Assembly: GCA_002427885.1 (NCBI GenBank)
Contig: DIZI01000044.1
Location: 12,328 to 76,327 of the forward strand
Direction: 5' to 3'
DNA: 64,000 bases
DNA from: Paludibacter sp. UBA6032
GTDB taxonomy: Bacteria > Bacteroidota > Bacteroidia > Bacteroidales > Paludibacteraceae
Shown: in pieces, positions 25,303 through 34,463 of the stretch
How positions within the stretch are numbered: position 1 is the stretch's first letter
Layout: each line of letters starts with the position of its first letter
Made by a program: the position numbers and the translations under genes
The notes under the pieces: model-generated
Database searches by the model: none
Seen by the model: the letters and a program-made list of their open reading frames with translations, nothing else
What the model was told of the DNA's origin: nothing

Positions 25303-25947
25303 TTATAATCTGAATCCAACGGAGACCTGGGCCCATACGTTTTTGTAACGTGGGGTGGTTGATGTACCATCTCCATTGTTATTAAACATATCAGCTCCGA
25401 TTCTTGCTCCAAGAACAATACTTGAAAGGTTAACATCGACACCACCAACTAAACACAAGATGTTCCGGCGGATGTTATCATTATTAAAATCTTCCTGTAC
25501 AACGATATCTTGTATCGGGTTCGCAAATACATCTTTTTGACTCATCAAAAAAGAATATTGCGGTCCCACGAGTAAAGTCAACATATCATTTGGTTTAATG
25601 GCTAAGAATATCGGCACATCTAAAAAGGTGGAAGTCCGTGTGAAACTGATATCACTTCCCAATACGGTACCTGTTGCCTGAAATCCTTTTTGAGAGAACA
25701 TCAGTTCAGGTTGAATACCCAAAAGCGGAGTGATGGGAATGCTGACAAATGCACCACCGGCAAAACCTATTTTGCCATCGGCCGTATATTCCTGTCCCTG
25801 CGAATCGTATACGTTAGAATAATTTAAACCGGCCTTTACCCCGATGTGAATCTGATCACTTTGCGCATAAACCTTATTATTACTAGCCATCATTAAAATA
25901 GCAGTAATCATAAAAATATTAGCTTTCATAAAAATACTTGCTTTCAT
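25303..25947 (-). CDS. Outer-membrane beta-barrel protein (PorT/OMP_b-brl_2 type)
   Basis: The 214-residue secreted protein has a signal peptide ending near YAQ (residues 27-29); an alternative Met at residue 8 (25926) begins an equally good one. The mature part starts with IHIGVKAGLNYSNVYDSQG and ends in WAQVSVGFRL with a terminal aromatic/hydrophobic strand, as expected for an eight-stranded barrel. The family is abundant in Bacteroidota; individual roles are mostly unknown. It follows the other barrel gene by 30 bases, so the two form an operon. Confidence 0.8.
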   Translation of the reverse strand: MKASIFMKANIFMITAILMMASNNKVYAQSDQIHIGVKAGLNYSNVYDSQGQEYTADGKIGFAGGAFVSIPITPLLGIQPELMFSQKGFQATGTVLGSDISFTRTSTFLDVPIFLAIKPNDMLTLLVGPQYSFLMSQKDVFANPIQDIVVQEDFNNDNIRRNILCLVGGVDVNLSSIVLGARIGADMFNNNGDGTSTTPRYKNVWAQVSVGFRL

Positions 25948-25977
25948 ATTCGTTTTTCTTATTAGTGAATGTTGTTA

Positions 25978-26502
25978 TTAATGAATGGCAATTCCTATCG
26001 TAGAAACGGCGGTTGAGAGATCGAGGAATATACCCAAATTACGTGATAAATGATATTCAGTACCTAAATGGAAATCGAGATACAACGGACCGGCTTCATG
26101 ATAGTATGTTCTGTCACCCGGATAGTTAGCATCCCAGGTAGTAGTTACCAATGAAAATCCTAACGAACCTGCCGTGTAAAAATCCCAATTAGAACCTGCT
26201 CTCAATAATTGATCAAGATAAATAGTCCCTTTTACTCCAATAGGAATTACAGTCTCACGATAATTTGCATCGGCATAGGAATAGATTGTGGCAAAAGGAG
26301 CCAGTGTGAAATTTCGTGCCACGCCGAATTCGTAGTTGACATTAAAAACCGGTGAAGTATGATAATAATAATCGTATCCACCAATACCCACACCTAAATT
26401 CAAGGTTCCACCATGTCTTTCATAGAAAATGCCTTCCTGAGCTGATAAATTTACGCTCAACATTGCGATAAGGATTGTAATAATAAATGCTTTTGTTTTC
26501 AT
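25978..26502 (-). CDS. Outer-membrane beta-barrel-like protein, 174 aa
   Basis: The signal peptide is residues 1-21 (to LSAQ). Alternating aromatic strands follow (GIGGYDYYYHTSPVFNVNYEFG, FTLAPFATIYSYAD), ending in STAVSTIGIAIH. It looks like a small barrel of the outer membrane and was not assigned to a named family. It is the first gene of a two-gene operon with the PorT-like gene. A -7 box (TATTTTTG on the minus strand, 26541-26548) lies 39 bases upstream. Confidence 0.75.
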   Translation of the reverse strand: MKTKAFIITILIAMLSVNLSAQEGIFYERHGGTLNLGVGIGGYDYYYHTSPVFNVNYEFGVARNFTLAPFATIYSYADANYRETVIPIGVKGTIYLDQLLRAGSNWDFYTAGSLGFSLVTTTWDANYPGDRTYYHEAGPLYLDFHLGTEYHLSRNLGIFLDLSTAVSTIGIAIH

Positions 26503-26540
26503 TTTTTTTGTTTTGAATTATATTATTTAATATTTTGTTT

Positions 26541-26548
26541 CAAAAATA
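26541..26548 (-). promoter_or_regulatory. -7 box of the outer-membrane gene pair
   Basis: The minus strand reads TATTTTTG, an exact TAnnTTTG. Unlike sites 1-3 no CRP-like element lies 50 bases from it. Confidence 0.4.
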
Positions 26549-26629
26549 AATTGTCTAAAACAGCTTGTCTTAACTATATTTTTTTTGCTGAAATTTTATG
26601 TCAAACTTTAACTGATTGAACAATGATAA

Positions 26630-27175
26630 TTATTTACGGTCTTTCTTATTATTTCCCCTATCATTATGATCATCATTTCCCCGACCATTTTGATTCCCGT
26701 TTCCACGATTATCCTTTCTTTCAATAACTTTTTGTGGGTAGTTATTTGAGTGATTGTTCTGTCGGTACGATTGATGTTCGTTTCTTCCTTCCGGTCTGCG
26801 CCCGATATTCCGTTGTTCGTGTCCCCGGTAACCTCTGGCATATTTAACTCTGTACTGTTTATGGTATTGGTAAGGCGTATTACCATGATAATCTGTCATC
26901 ACTACTTTATAACCGTTGTACAAATCGTAATCTCTGTATCGGGCAGGCAGATAAGTTCTGTGAACCCATGTTCTTCCATCAAGATAAATAAACCGTGAAG
27001 TTTGTACATCATAATATGCCTCAACATCGGGCAAATAATAATAACGGGCTCCGGAATAACCTTCGGGTCCCCATTGTGGAGGTGTGCCTAAATGAACGCT
27101 GAAGGATATTTGTGCCTGAGTTGCACTTGCTAAAAACAGAGCAATACCAAAAGCAATTAATTTTAATGTTTTCAT
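26630..27175 (-). CDS. Secreted protein with Arg/Asn/Gly-rich C-terminal tail
   Basis: Residues 1-22 are a signal peptide (ATQAQ). Residues about 25-105 form a small domain (YYYLPDVEAYYDVQTSRFIYL, YNGYKVVMTDYHG) shared by many Bacteroidota periplasmic proteins of unknown role. Residues about 110-181 are low-complexity, rich in Arg, Asn, Gly and His (GRGNDDHNDRGNNKKDRK), and are probably disordered. The tail could bind acidic polymers. It is a single gene with its own promoter and CRP-like site 3. Confidence 0.75.
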   Translation of the reverse strand: MKTLKLIAFGIALFLASATQAQISFSVHLGTPPQWGPEGYSGARYYYLPDVEAYYDVQTSRFIYLDGRTWVHRTYLPARYRDYDLYNGYKVVMTDYHGNTPYQYHKQYRVKYARGYRGHEQRNIGRRPEGRNEHQSYRQNNHSNNYPQKVIERKDNRGNGNQNGRGNDDHNDRGNNKKDRK

Positions 27176-27213
27176 TTTATGTTAGTTTTAATTATGACAT
27201 AATTATCACGGCA

Positions 27214-27279
27214 CAAAGGTGAGGCTATTAATTGCCCAAAGCCTTACACAATTTTTAAAAAGAGTTACAAGATTCACAC
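27214..27279 (-). promoter_or_regulatory. Promoter with CRP-like activator site (site 3 of 3)
   Basis: The -7 box is CACCTTTG on the minus strand (27214-27221), one base from TAnnTTTG. GTTACAAGATTCACAC at 27264-27279 begins 50 bases after the start of CAAA, as at sites 1 and 2. The minus strand reads TGTGA-N6-TAACT. The leader to the start codon is about 35 bases. Confidence 0.55.
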
Positions 27280-27321
27280 TTTTTGATTTTTAGTAAGAAC
27301 TTGATGCAATTTGATTGGTAA

Positions 27322-27361
27322 AAAAAATAGTGGGAGAACGACATTAAGTCGTACTCCCACT
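27322..27361 (-). terminator. Rho-independent terminator of thrS
   Basis: On the minus strand AGTGGGAGTACGAC pairs with GTCGTTCTCCCACT (one mismatch) around TTAAT and is followed by A and a run of T. It lies 93 bases after the thrS stop. The stem sequence is the same word as the hairpins of the tandem array at 61129-61386, so a dispersed repeat seems to have become a terminator. Confidence 0.7.
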
Positions 27362-27453
27362 AGATCGGGTAGGTAGAAATTTAAATTCGAAAAACGGAAC
27401 CGGACACCTGATTCGCGTTTTTCAATTATGCATTATGAATTGTGCATTATGAA

Positions 27454-29400
27454 TTATTTATCGTATTGACTAACCAAAGCATCCACTTCATCCAATATCA
27501 TTTTGGCAAAGTCAGCCACTTTCATAGTGCCTTTGTCACCTTCACCCTGTCGGCGTACGGAAACTTCATCATTTTCGGCTTCTTTTTCACCAACGATCAG
27601 CATATACGGAATTCGTTTTAATTCGTTATCACGGATTTTCCGACCAATTTTTTCGTTGCGGTCATCCACGGTTACACGAATATCCTGAGCATTCATTTCT
27701 TTGGCAATCTGGAACGCGTAATCGTTGAACTTTTCACTGATGGGCAGAATAACCACCTGATCGGGAGTTAACCACAATGGGAATTTTCCGGCTGTATGCT
27801 CAATCAATACGGCCACGAAGCGCTCCATGGAACCGAACGGTGCCCGGTGAATCATTACTGGACGGTGTTTAGCATTATCTTCACCCGTGTATTCCAGTCC
27901 AAAACGTTCGGGCAGGTTATAATCTACCTGAATGGTTCCCAACTGCCATTTGCGGCCAATGGCATCGCGTACCATAAAGTCCAGTTTTGGTCCGTAGAAA
28001 GCTGCTTCGCCCAGTTCCACTTTTGCTTTCAGTCCTTTTTCCTTACAAACTTCTACGATGGCATTTTCTGCTTTTTCCCAGTTTTCATCCGTACCAATGT
28101 ATTTTTCCTTGTTATTCGGATCGCGTAATGAAATCTGTGCTTCAAAGTTTTCAAATTCCAGTGCCTTGAAAATAATAAAGATAATGTCCATTACTTTCAG
28201 AAATTCGTCTTTCACCTGGTCGGGACGACAGAAAATATGTGCATCGTCCTGTGTAAAGCTACGTACACGCGTCAATCCGTGCAACTCACCGCTTTGTTCG
28301 TAACGATAAACTGTGCCGAATTCAGCAAAGCGAAGTGGAAGATCTTTATACGAACGTGGTTTAAATTTATAAATCTCGCAGTGATGCGGGCAATTCATGG
28401 GTTTCAACAAGTATTCTTCACCTTCTTCGGGTGTATGGATCGGTTGGAATGAATCTTTTCCGTATTTGGCGTAGTGACCCGAGGTAACGTACAATTGCTT
28501 GTTTCCGATATGAGGAGTCATTACCTGTTGATAATCGAAACGACGTTGTATTTTCTTTAGAAAATCTTCCAAACGCAGACGCAAGGCCGTTCCACGTGGT
28601 AACCACATGGGAAGTCCTTTTCCTACCATTTCGGAGAACATAAACAATTCCAGTTCTTTACCTATTTTACGGTGGTCACGTTTTTTGGCTTCTTCCAATA
28701 ATACTAAATACTCGTCGAGCATTTTCTTTTTAGGGAAAGTGATACCATAAATACGTGTCAGTTGTTTACGCTTTTCGTCACCCCGCCAGTAAGCTCCGGC
28801 AACACTCAACAGCTTGATAGCTTTAATTTCGCCGGTGTCAGGCAAATGTGGTCCACGGCAGAGGTCGGTAAAGTTACCCTGCGAATATAATGTTATAGTT
28901 CCATCAGCCAGATCGGTGATCAATTCTACTTTGTACTCGTCGCCTTTTTCTTCGAATTTTTTAAGTGCTTCGGCTTTGCTGATATCTGTCCGAACAATGG
29001 CTTCTTTAAGTCTGGTTAATTCCACCATTTTTGCTTCAATGGTTGGCAAATCACCTTCTTTAATGACTGTGGTCCCCGGATCTACATCGTAGTAGAAACC
29101 GTTTTCAATAGCCGGCCCGATACCGAATTTAATTCCGGGATACAACTCCTGAAGGGCTTCGGCCATTAAGTGAGCCGATGAATGCCAGTAGGCATGTTTG
29201 GCTTCTTCATCGTCCCATTTATGCAACTTAATGGCTGCATCGGTTTCGATAGGGCGGGTGAGATCCCATATTTGGTCGTTTACTGTGATGGCAAGCACCT
29301 CTTGTGCCAGTCGTGTGCTGATACTTTCAGCTAATTGAAGTCCGGTAATGCCTTTGGCAAATTCTCTTACCGAACCATCGGGAAATGTTACTTTAATCAT
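27454..29400 (-). CDS. thrS: Threonine-tRNA ligase
   Basis: The 648-residue cytosolic enzyme charges tRNA-Thr. Domains in order: TGS (residues 1-60), editing domain with HSSAH (73-77), class II catalytic core with KPMNCPHHCEIY (zinc Cys near 336) and RFAEFGTVYRYEQSGEL (motif 2), and the anticodon-binding domain with VVILPISEKFNDYA. The length and all motifs are normal. It stands alone, with a terminator at 27322-27361. Its 5' end is divergent from the DapA-like operon, with 163-175 bases between them. Confidence 0.97.
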   Translation of the reverse strand: MIKVTFPDGSVREFAKGITGLQLAESISTRLAQEVLAITVNDQIWDLTRPIETDAAIKLHKWDDEEAKHAYWHSSAHLMAEALQELYPGIKFGIGPAIENGFYYDVDPGTTVIKEGDLPTIEAKMVELTRLKEAIVRTDISKAEALKKFEEKGDEYKVELITDLADGTITLYSQGNFTDLCRGPHLPDTGEIKAIKLLSVAGAYWRGDEKRKQLTRIYGITFPKKKMLDEYLVLLEEAKKRDHRKIGKELELFMFSEMVGKGLPMWLPRGTALRLRLEDFLKKIQRRFDYQQVMTPHIGNKQLYVTSGHYAKYGKDSFQPIHTPEEGEEYLLKPMNCPHHCEIYKFKPRSYKDLPLRFAEFGTVYRYEQSGELHGLTRVRSFTQDDAHIFCRPDQVKDEFLKVMDIIFIIFKALEFENFEAQISLRDPNNKEKYIGTDENWEKAENAIVEVCKEKGLKAKVELGEAAFYGPKLDFMVRDAIGRKWQLGTIQVDYNLPERFGLEYTGEDNAKHRPVMIHRAPFGSMERFVAVLIEHTAGKFPLWLTPDQVVILPISEKFNDYAFQIAKEMNAQDIRVTVDDRNEKIGRKIRDNELKRIPYMLIVGEKEAENDEVSVRRQGEGDKGTMKVADFAKMILDEVDALVSQYDK

Positions 29401-29534
29401 GTTGTTTGAACCTTACAAATGGTTTTTAAATTTTGAACGACAAAGATAAGAAAAAATGAAAAGTTTCCCGCAGATTTCGTCTATTCAATAAATCTTTTAT
29501 TAAAAATATCAGCGCAAACCAATTACAAAACCAT

Positions 29535-29542
29535 TATTTTTG
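29535..29542 (+). promoter_or_regulatory. -7 box of the four-carbon-acid operon
   Basis: TATTTTTG is an exact TAnnTTTG. It lies 22-34 bases before the two possible starts of the DapA-like gene. No -33 TTTG is visible at the usual spacing, which may mean that an activator is needed. Confidence 0.4.
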
Positions 29543-29575
29543 CGTCTTATTGTTGCAAACTGAATGATAATAACA

Positions 29576-30472
29576 ATGCAAAAACGATTTTCGGGTGTGG
29601 TGGTTCCCATGATAACTCCACTGAATAAAGATTTTACAGTTGATGTAGAAGCTGTTGAACGCATCATGCGTTTATTTGACAAGCACGGTATTCATCCACT
29701 TGTACTTGGCACAACCGGTGAATCGAGTTCCGTAAGTGAAGCCGAAAGTTACCGGTTCCTAGAAGCTGCCGTTCGGTCAAAAGGTAAAAATCAATGTGTT
29801 TATGCAGGCCTAGTTGGCAATCAGGTACAACAACTTATTGAACGTGGAAACAACTATATCCAACTCGGAGCTGATTGTGTAGTTGCCACATTACCATCTT
29901 ATTATAAACTGACTTCTCAGCAAATGACTGCCTTTTATACACAATTAGCTGACAATATTCAGGGTCCGGTAATGATGTATAATATTAAAGCAACCACGCA
30001 AATGACCATTCCACTGGAAGTTATTGAGCAATTGTCGCTTCATCCCAATATATTCGGTTTAAAAGATTCCGAACGTGATTTTGATCGAATGAAGTCCTGC
30101 ATTGAAACTTACAATAACCGGGAAGATTTCTCGTATTTTTGCGGTTGGGGAGCACAAAGTGCCGGAAGTCTGGAACTGGGTGCTGATGGAATTGTACCGA
30201 GTACCGGCAATATTGTTTCGGAAATGTATGGAAAACTCTATACGGCAGCATTGAATAAGGATTGGAATGAATGTGCTAAATGGCAGGAAGTGACCGACAA
30301 AGTAGCCGTTATTTATCAAAAAGACAAAACGCTGGGCGAATCTTTGGCAGCTTTGAAAATTTTGATGAATTCTAAAGGAATTTGCAGTACAACCATGATG
30401 CCTCCTTTGACGGAATTTGGAAAAGAAGAAAACGAATTAATAATCAGTAGATTCAACGATTTGAAATTGTAA
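29576..30472 (+). CDS. DapA/NanA-superfamily aldolase-like protein
   Basis: The start at 29576 (MQKRFSGVVVPMITPL) matches the family; an in-frame ATG at 29564 would add four residues. The protein is a (beta/alpha)8 class I aldolase of about 298 residues. It has the carboxylate-binding GTTGESSSVSEAE loop and the Schiff-base Lys in FGLKDSERD. The usual catalytic Tyr of the YN motif is seen in MMYNIKA. Substrates of this family are 2-keto acids. It is the first gene of an operon with an SSS transporter, Fe-alcohol dehydrogenase, PdxA2 and a DUF1537 kinase, so it is probably a catabolic aldolase or dehydratase and not lysine biosynthesis. Confidence 0.85.
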   Translation: MQKRFSGVVVPMITPLNKDFTVDVEAVERIMRLFDKHGIHPLVLGTTGESSSVSEAESYRFLEAAVRSKGKNQCVYAGLVGNQVQQLIERGNNYIQLGADCVVATLPSYYKLTSQQMTAFYTQLADNIQGPVMMYNIKATTQMTIPLEVIEQLSLHPNIFGLKDSERDFDRMKSCIETYNNREDFSYFCGWGAQSAGSLELGADGIVPSTGNIVSEMYGKLYTAALNKDWNECAKWQEVTDKVAVIYQKDKTLGESLAALKILMNSKGICSTTMMPPLTEFGKEENELIISRFNDLKL

Positions 30473-30521
30473 TATACCTTAAGAATAATACGAATACTAA
30501 ATAAAATCACCTTTATAACTC

Positions 30522-32084
30522 ATGGCCAACATTCATTGGATTGACCTCGCAATCATCATTTCATCATTAGTTTTTACTGTTGGATCCGGCTTCTATTTTG
30601 CTCGCCGACAAAAAAGTTCCGACCGTTATTTCGTTGGAAGTAAGAAAATCCCTGCCTGGGCGATCGGAGTTTCGATATTTGCCACATTAATCAGCAGTGT
30701 AACTTTTCTGGCTTATCCTGCAGCAGCCTACAAATCGAACTGGATCTTACTGGTTCAGGGTTTAATGGTGCCAATTGTTTTAATTGGTATTATCTGGGTA
30801 ATTGTTCCGCTGTTCCGAAAGGTTATCCGACTCAGTACTTACGAATATTTCGAACATCGTTTTGGCGTTTTTGCCCGTATGTACAGCTCCGTTGCGTTTA
30901 TCCTCACTCATTTTTCAAAAATGGGAACCGTGCTTTATTTGTTAAGTCTGGCCTTGAGTAGTTTAACCGGAATGTCGGTTACAGCTTACATTGTGGTATT
31001 AACCATTGCAATTATTGTGGTAACGCTCTTTGGCGGAATTGAAGCGGTCATCTGGATGGATGTGATTCAGGGATTTATGTTGATCGGCGGTGGTTTGCTT
31101 TGTCTCGGTATTCTGCTATTTGGAGGAACCAGTGGTCCGATGGTAATGCTGACAGATGCAATAACCATGAAAAAAATCAGTTTCGGTCCATATAATTTTA
31201 GTTTTGCCGAACTCACTTTCTGGGTTATGGTAGTTAACGGAATTTTTTATGCCTTGCAAAAATATACTACCGACCAAACCATTGTTCAACGCTATTTAAC
31301 GGCTAAGACTGATAAAGATGCCCAAAAAGCTGCTTATATAGGTATTCTGACAAGTGTTCCGGTTTGGGGCATGTTTATGTTAATCGGTTCATTGCTTTAC
31401 GTTTTTTATCACAATGGTTCAGCCACTTTACCGGCGGGAATGACTGCAGATCAGGTTTTTCCTTATTTTATAGGTACAAGATTACCGGTAGGAGTTGTAG
31501 GTTTGGTACTTTCAGGTTTGATTGCGGCTGCCATTTCAACGCTCGATTCGGATATTAACTGTCTGGCTGCCGTTGGCGTTGCGGATTTTTATCAACGGAT
31601 CAAACCAAATTGTACCGATAAACAACGCCTGAGAATGGGGAAAACACTTGTTTTTGTAGCAGGTGTTGCCATGATGGGTGTTGCCCTTCTGTACGAAGCC
31701 TGGAATGGCGAAGGAGTTTTAGGTGTTGTTTTTGAACTATATGCTATTTTCTCGGCCGGTCTTGTCGGAATTTTCCTGCTGGGACTTTTATCACGAAGAG
31801 CAAACTGGCAGGGATTGTATATTGGAATTGCCGTTTGTGTTTTATTTACGGCTTATGCAGTGTTGACAACTACCAAAATAAATGATAACCTATTGCTTGA
31901 CCTTGGAAAATTTAATTTTCCTCAACATAAATATATGTTGGGAGTGTACAGCCATTTAATTGTATTAGTTGTCGGTTATGTGGCCAGCCTTTTCTTTAAA
32001 ACCGAACCGGTCGATGAACATTTGACCATTTACGGGTATTTGCATGATAGACATCAGGAAGCGGAAGTTAAAACTCAGAATTAA
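30522..32084 (+). CDS. Sodium:solute symporter (SSS family)
   Basis: The 520-residue inner-membrane carrier has about 13 membrane segments. The N-terminal motif around YFVGSKKIPAWAIGVSIFATLIS and the SAAISTLDSD-like segment (IAAAISTLDSDINCLAAV) are SSS signatures with the sodium-site Ser/Thr. It imports a solute with Na+, and the operon points to a sugar acid or its precursor. It begins 49 bases after the aldolase gene. Similar to sialic-acid, glucose or acid-sugar carriers; specificity is not readable. Confidence 0.9.
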   Translation: MANIHWIDLAIIISSLVFTVGSGFYFARRQKSSDRYFVGSKKIPAWAIGVSIFATLISSVTFLAYPAAAYKSNWILLVQGLMVPIVLIGIIWVIVPLFRKVIRLSTYEYFEHRFGVFARMYSSVAFILTHFSKMGTVLYLLSLALSSLTGMSVTAYIVVLTIAIIVVTLFGGIEAVIWMDVIQGFMLIGGGLLCLGILLFGGTSGPMVMLTDAITMKKISFGPYNFSFAELTFWVMVVNGIFYALQKYTTDQTIVQRYLTAKTDKDAQKAAYIGILTSVPVWGMFMLIGSLLYVFYHNGSATLPAGMTADQVFPYFIGTRLPVGVVGLVLSGLIAAAISTLDSDINCLAAVGVADFYQRIKPNCTDKQRLRMGKTLVFVAGVAMMGVALLYEAWNGEGVLGVVFELYAIFSAGLVGIFLLGLLSRRANWQGLYIGIAVCVLFTAYAVLTTTKINDNLLLDLGKFNFPQHKYMLGVYSHLIVLVVGYVASLFFKTEPVDEHLTIYGYLHDRHQEAEVKTQN

Positions 32085-32173
32085 AAACAATATGTTTTTA
32101 TTATCTTTGAATTTTTATTATTAAAATGAACCGAAGGTCAGCGACCCAGGGAAGTAAATTATAATCTATTAAA

Positions 32174-33322
32174 ATGAATCTCATTATATTACAACAACCC
32201 GGAAAAATAGTTATCGGTGAAAATTGTATTAATCAACTGGCTGAAGATAATTTAATTACATTATCGGATAAAATTTTATTTTTAGTTGCTACTCCTTTAT
32301 TGAAAACCATTCAACCGATTGGTGATGGTATCTTTTTATCCGGAAAAAAGGTGGTTATTATTGAATATGATTTTGCCGGCGAACCTACTTTCAATCAGTT
32401 TGACAGTTTGTTGAATAAATCGGAATACTTTCAACCGGATTGTATTGTAGGAGTGGGAGGGGGCAGTGTGCTGGATTGTGCCAAACTACTTGCTGCAATG
32501 ACCGGAAACGAACAGCAATATCCTGATGTGATCGGAGTCGGGCTTTTGAGGAAACGAATGAAAAAGCTCATTTGTATTTCCACAACTTCCGGAACCGGGA
32601 GTGAAGTTTCACCCATCGCTATTCTGCTAAACGAAGAAACTGAATCAAAAAGTGGGATAGTAAGTCCTGCTTTATTAGCCGATGCGGCCTATATTGATCC
32701 TGCATTAACCATTGGTTTACCACCTAAAATTACAGCCGAAACGGGAATGGATGCTTTGTGTCATTGTATTGAAGCTTATACCAATAAGTTTGCACATCCA
32801 TTGGTTGATGTTTATGCTTTAAATGGAATAAAATTAATTGTTGAAAATTTGGAGAAAGCATACAACGATGGTGGTGATATGGAAGCACGTTCAGCTTTAT
32901 CGTTGGGTTCAATGTATGGTGGTTTGTGTCTGGGACCTGTAAATACACATGGTGTTCATTGTTTGTCCTATGGGTTGGGAGGAAAATATCATATTTCGCA
33001 CGGACTGGCAAATGCCATTTTATTGCCCGGAGTACTTCGTTTTAATTTGGATGCTTCTCCCGAAAGACATGCTGAAGTCGCAATAGCCATGGGAATTAAA
33101 AGAAGAGAAAATGATAGTGAAACAGCTTTAGCAGGTATTGAGTTTATTGAGTATTTATTAAAAAAATGTGGCATACCGGGCAGTTTATCTGTTTTGGGAA
33201 TTACAGAAAACGACTTATCAGGATTAGCAGATATAGCCATGAATGTAACACGTCTTCTAAAGAATAATCCGAAAGTACTTACCAGGGAAGATGCCATTGA
33301 GATTTATAAGAAATTGCTATAG
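32174..33322 (+). CDS. Iron-containing alcohol dehydrogenase
   Basis: The 382-residue type III dehydrogenase has the NAD-binding GVGGGSVLDCAKLLA motif (about residues 94-108). Metal ligands are visible in the MDALCHCIEAY segment and in HCLSYGLGGKYHISHGLANA (family motif GxxHxxxHxxG). It would interconvert an alcohol and an aldehyde or ketone in the cytosol, possibly a four-carbon hydroxy acid or the aldehyde released by the aldolase. It lies third in the operon, 89 bases after the carrier. Confidence 0.9.
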   Translation: MNLIILQQPGKIVIGENCINQLAEDNLITLSDKILFLVATPLLKTIQPIGDGIFLSGKKVVIIEYDFAGEPTFNQFDSLLNKSEYFQPDCIVGVGGGSVLDCAKLLAAMTGNEQQYPDVIGVGLLRKRMKKLICISTTSGTGSEVSPIAILLNEETESKSGIVSPALLADAAYIDPALTIGLPPKITAETGMDALCHCIEAYTNKFAHPLVDVYALNGIKLIVENLEKAYNDGGDMEARSALSLGSMYGGLCLGPVNTHGVHCLSYGLGGKYHISHGLANAILLPGVLRFNLDASPERHAEVAIAMGIKRRENDSETALAGIEFIEYLLKKCGIPGSLSVLGITENDLSGLADIAMNVTRLLKNNPKVLTREDAIEIYKKLL

Positions 33323-33357
33323 AATTACAATTTAATCATTTACAATTGGTCTTATAA

Positions 33358-33428
33358 TAAAACTAATTAACTAATTAACCAATTAACTAATTAACCAATT
33401 AACTAATTAACCAATTCCCAATTAACTA
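33358..33428. repeat. Tandem AATTAACTAATTAACC repeat upstream of pdxA
   Basis: The gap before the pdxA start is filled by about four diverging copies of a 16-base word built from AATTAACY. It reaches to within seven bases of the start codon, so the ribosome-binding region is part of the repeat. Confidence 0.6.
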
Positions 33429-33434
33429 AGCAAA

Positions 33435-34463
33435 ATGAAACCGAAAATAGGAATAACCATGGGCGATCCGGCAGGGATAGGACCCGAAATTTGTATAAAA
33501 GTTTTATCACAACAAGATGTATATGACCGCTGCAATCCAATAGTTGTCGGCGATGCGGAAGTTATGAAAAATGCAGTTGCGTTACTGAAATCGAATCTGA
33601 AAATAAATCCGATTCAACGAGTAGCTGATGCGAAGTTTGATTTCGGAACTGTTGATGTTTTTGATATGAAAAATGTTGTAGCTGCAGAATTACAGCCCGG
33701 GGTAGTTTCGGCGATGGCGGGAAATGCCGCTTTTGAAGCAGTAAAGAAAGTGATTGACCTGGCTTTGGCGGAAGAAATTGATGCAACCGTAACAGCACCG
33801 ATCAACAAAGAATCGATTCACAAAGCCGGACATAAGTATTCAGGACATACCGAAATATACGCTCATTTTACCAATACGGCAAAATTTGCCATGTTGCTGG
33901 CGGACGAAAATCTGCGGGTAATTCATGTCACCACGCATGTTTCGCTTCGTAAAGCTTGCGACTTATGTAAAAAAGATCGAATATTGGAAGTAATTTCACT
34001 CTTAAACGATGCTTGCATTCAGTTTGGAATTGAAAAGCCACGAATTGCCGTTGCCGGATTGAACCCACATGCCGGTGAAAACGGCTTGTTTGGTGACGAA
34101 GAAATAAACGAAATCATTCCTGCTATTGTTGAAGCCAATCATTTGGGATTTCAGGTTGAAGGACCGGTTCCTCCGGATACCATGTTTGTAAAAGCCGTTC
34201 AGGGAAAATACGACGGTTGCGTGGCTATGTATCACGATCAGGGACATATTCCGTTCAAACTGGAAGGTTTTCAATGGGATAATGAAAAGCAAACCATGAA
34301 AAGCGTGAAAGGTGTAAACATCACGCTTGGATTACCAATAATACGTACATCGGTAGATCATGGAACTGCTTTCGAAATTGCAGGAAAAGGAATTGCTTCA
34401 CCTGATGCTATGTTGGTGGCTATTGATTATGCCATTTTAATGGCAAAACACAGAAAGAAATGA
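33435..34463 (+). CDS. pdxA: PdxA-family dehydrogenase, probably catabolic (PdxA2)
   Basis: The 342-residue enzyme begins with GITMGDPAGIGPEI. Metal His residues are in YSGHTEIYAHF (near 137), THVSLRKA and AMYHDQGHIPFK. PdxA oxidises 4-phospho-hydroxythreonine in vitamin B6 synthesis. PdxA2 paralogues do the same to 4-phospho-threonate or -erythronate, giving DHAP after decarboxylation. The stop overlaps the start of the DUF1537 kinase by 4 bases (ATGA), a pairing known from D-threonate catabolism, so the catabolic reading is preferred. Confidence 0.88.
   Translation: MKPKIGITMGDPAGIGPEICIKVLSQQDVYDRCNPIVVGDAEVMKNAVALLKSNLKINPIQRVADAKFDFGTVDVFDMKNVVAAELQPGVVSAMAGNAAFEAVKKVIDLALAEEIDATVTAPINKESIHKAGHKYSGHTEIYAHFTNTAKFAMLLADENLRVIHVTTHVSLRKACDLCKKDRILEVISLLNDACIQFGIEKPRIAVAGLNPHAGENGLFGDEEINEIIPAIVEANHLGFQVEGPVPPDTMFVKAVQGKYDGCVAMYHDQGHIPFKLEGFQWDNEKQTMKSVKGVNITLGLPIIRTSVDHGTAFEIAGKGIASPDAMLVAIDYAILMAKHRKK

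Noticed and set aside
29401..29563. T-box or other riboswitch before thrS
   Set aside because: The leader is short, AT-rich and without the T-box sequence, and such leaders are not known for Bacteroidota thrS.
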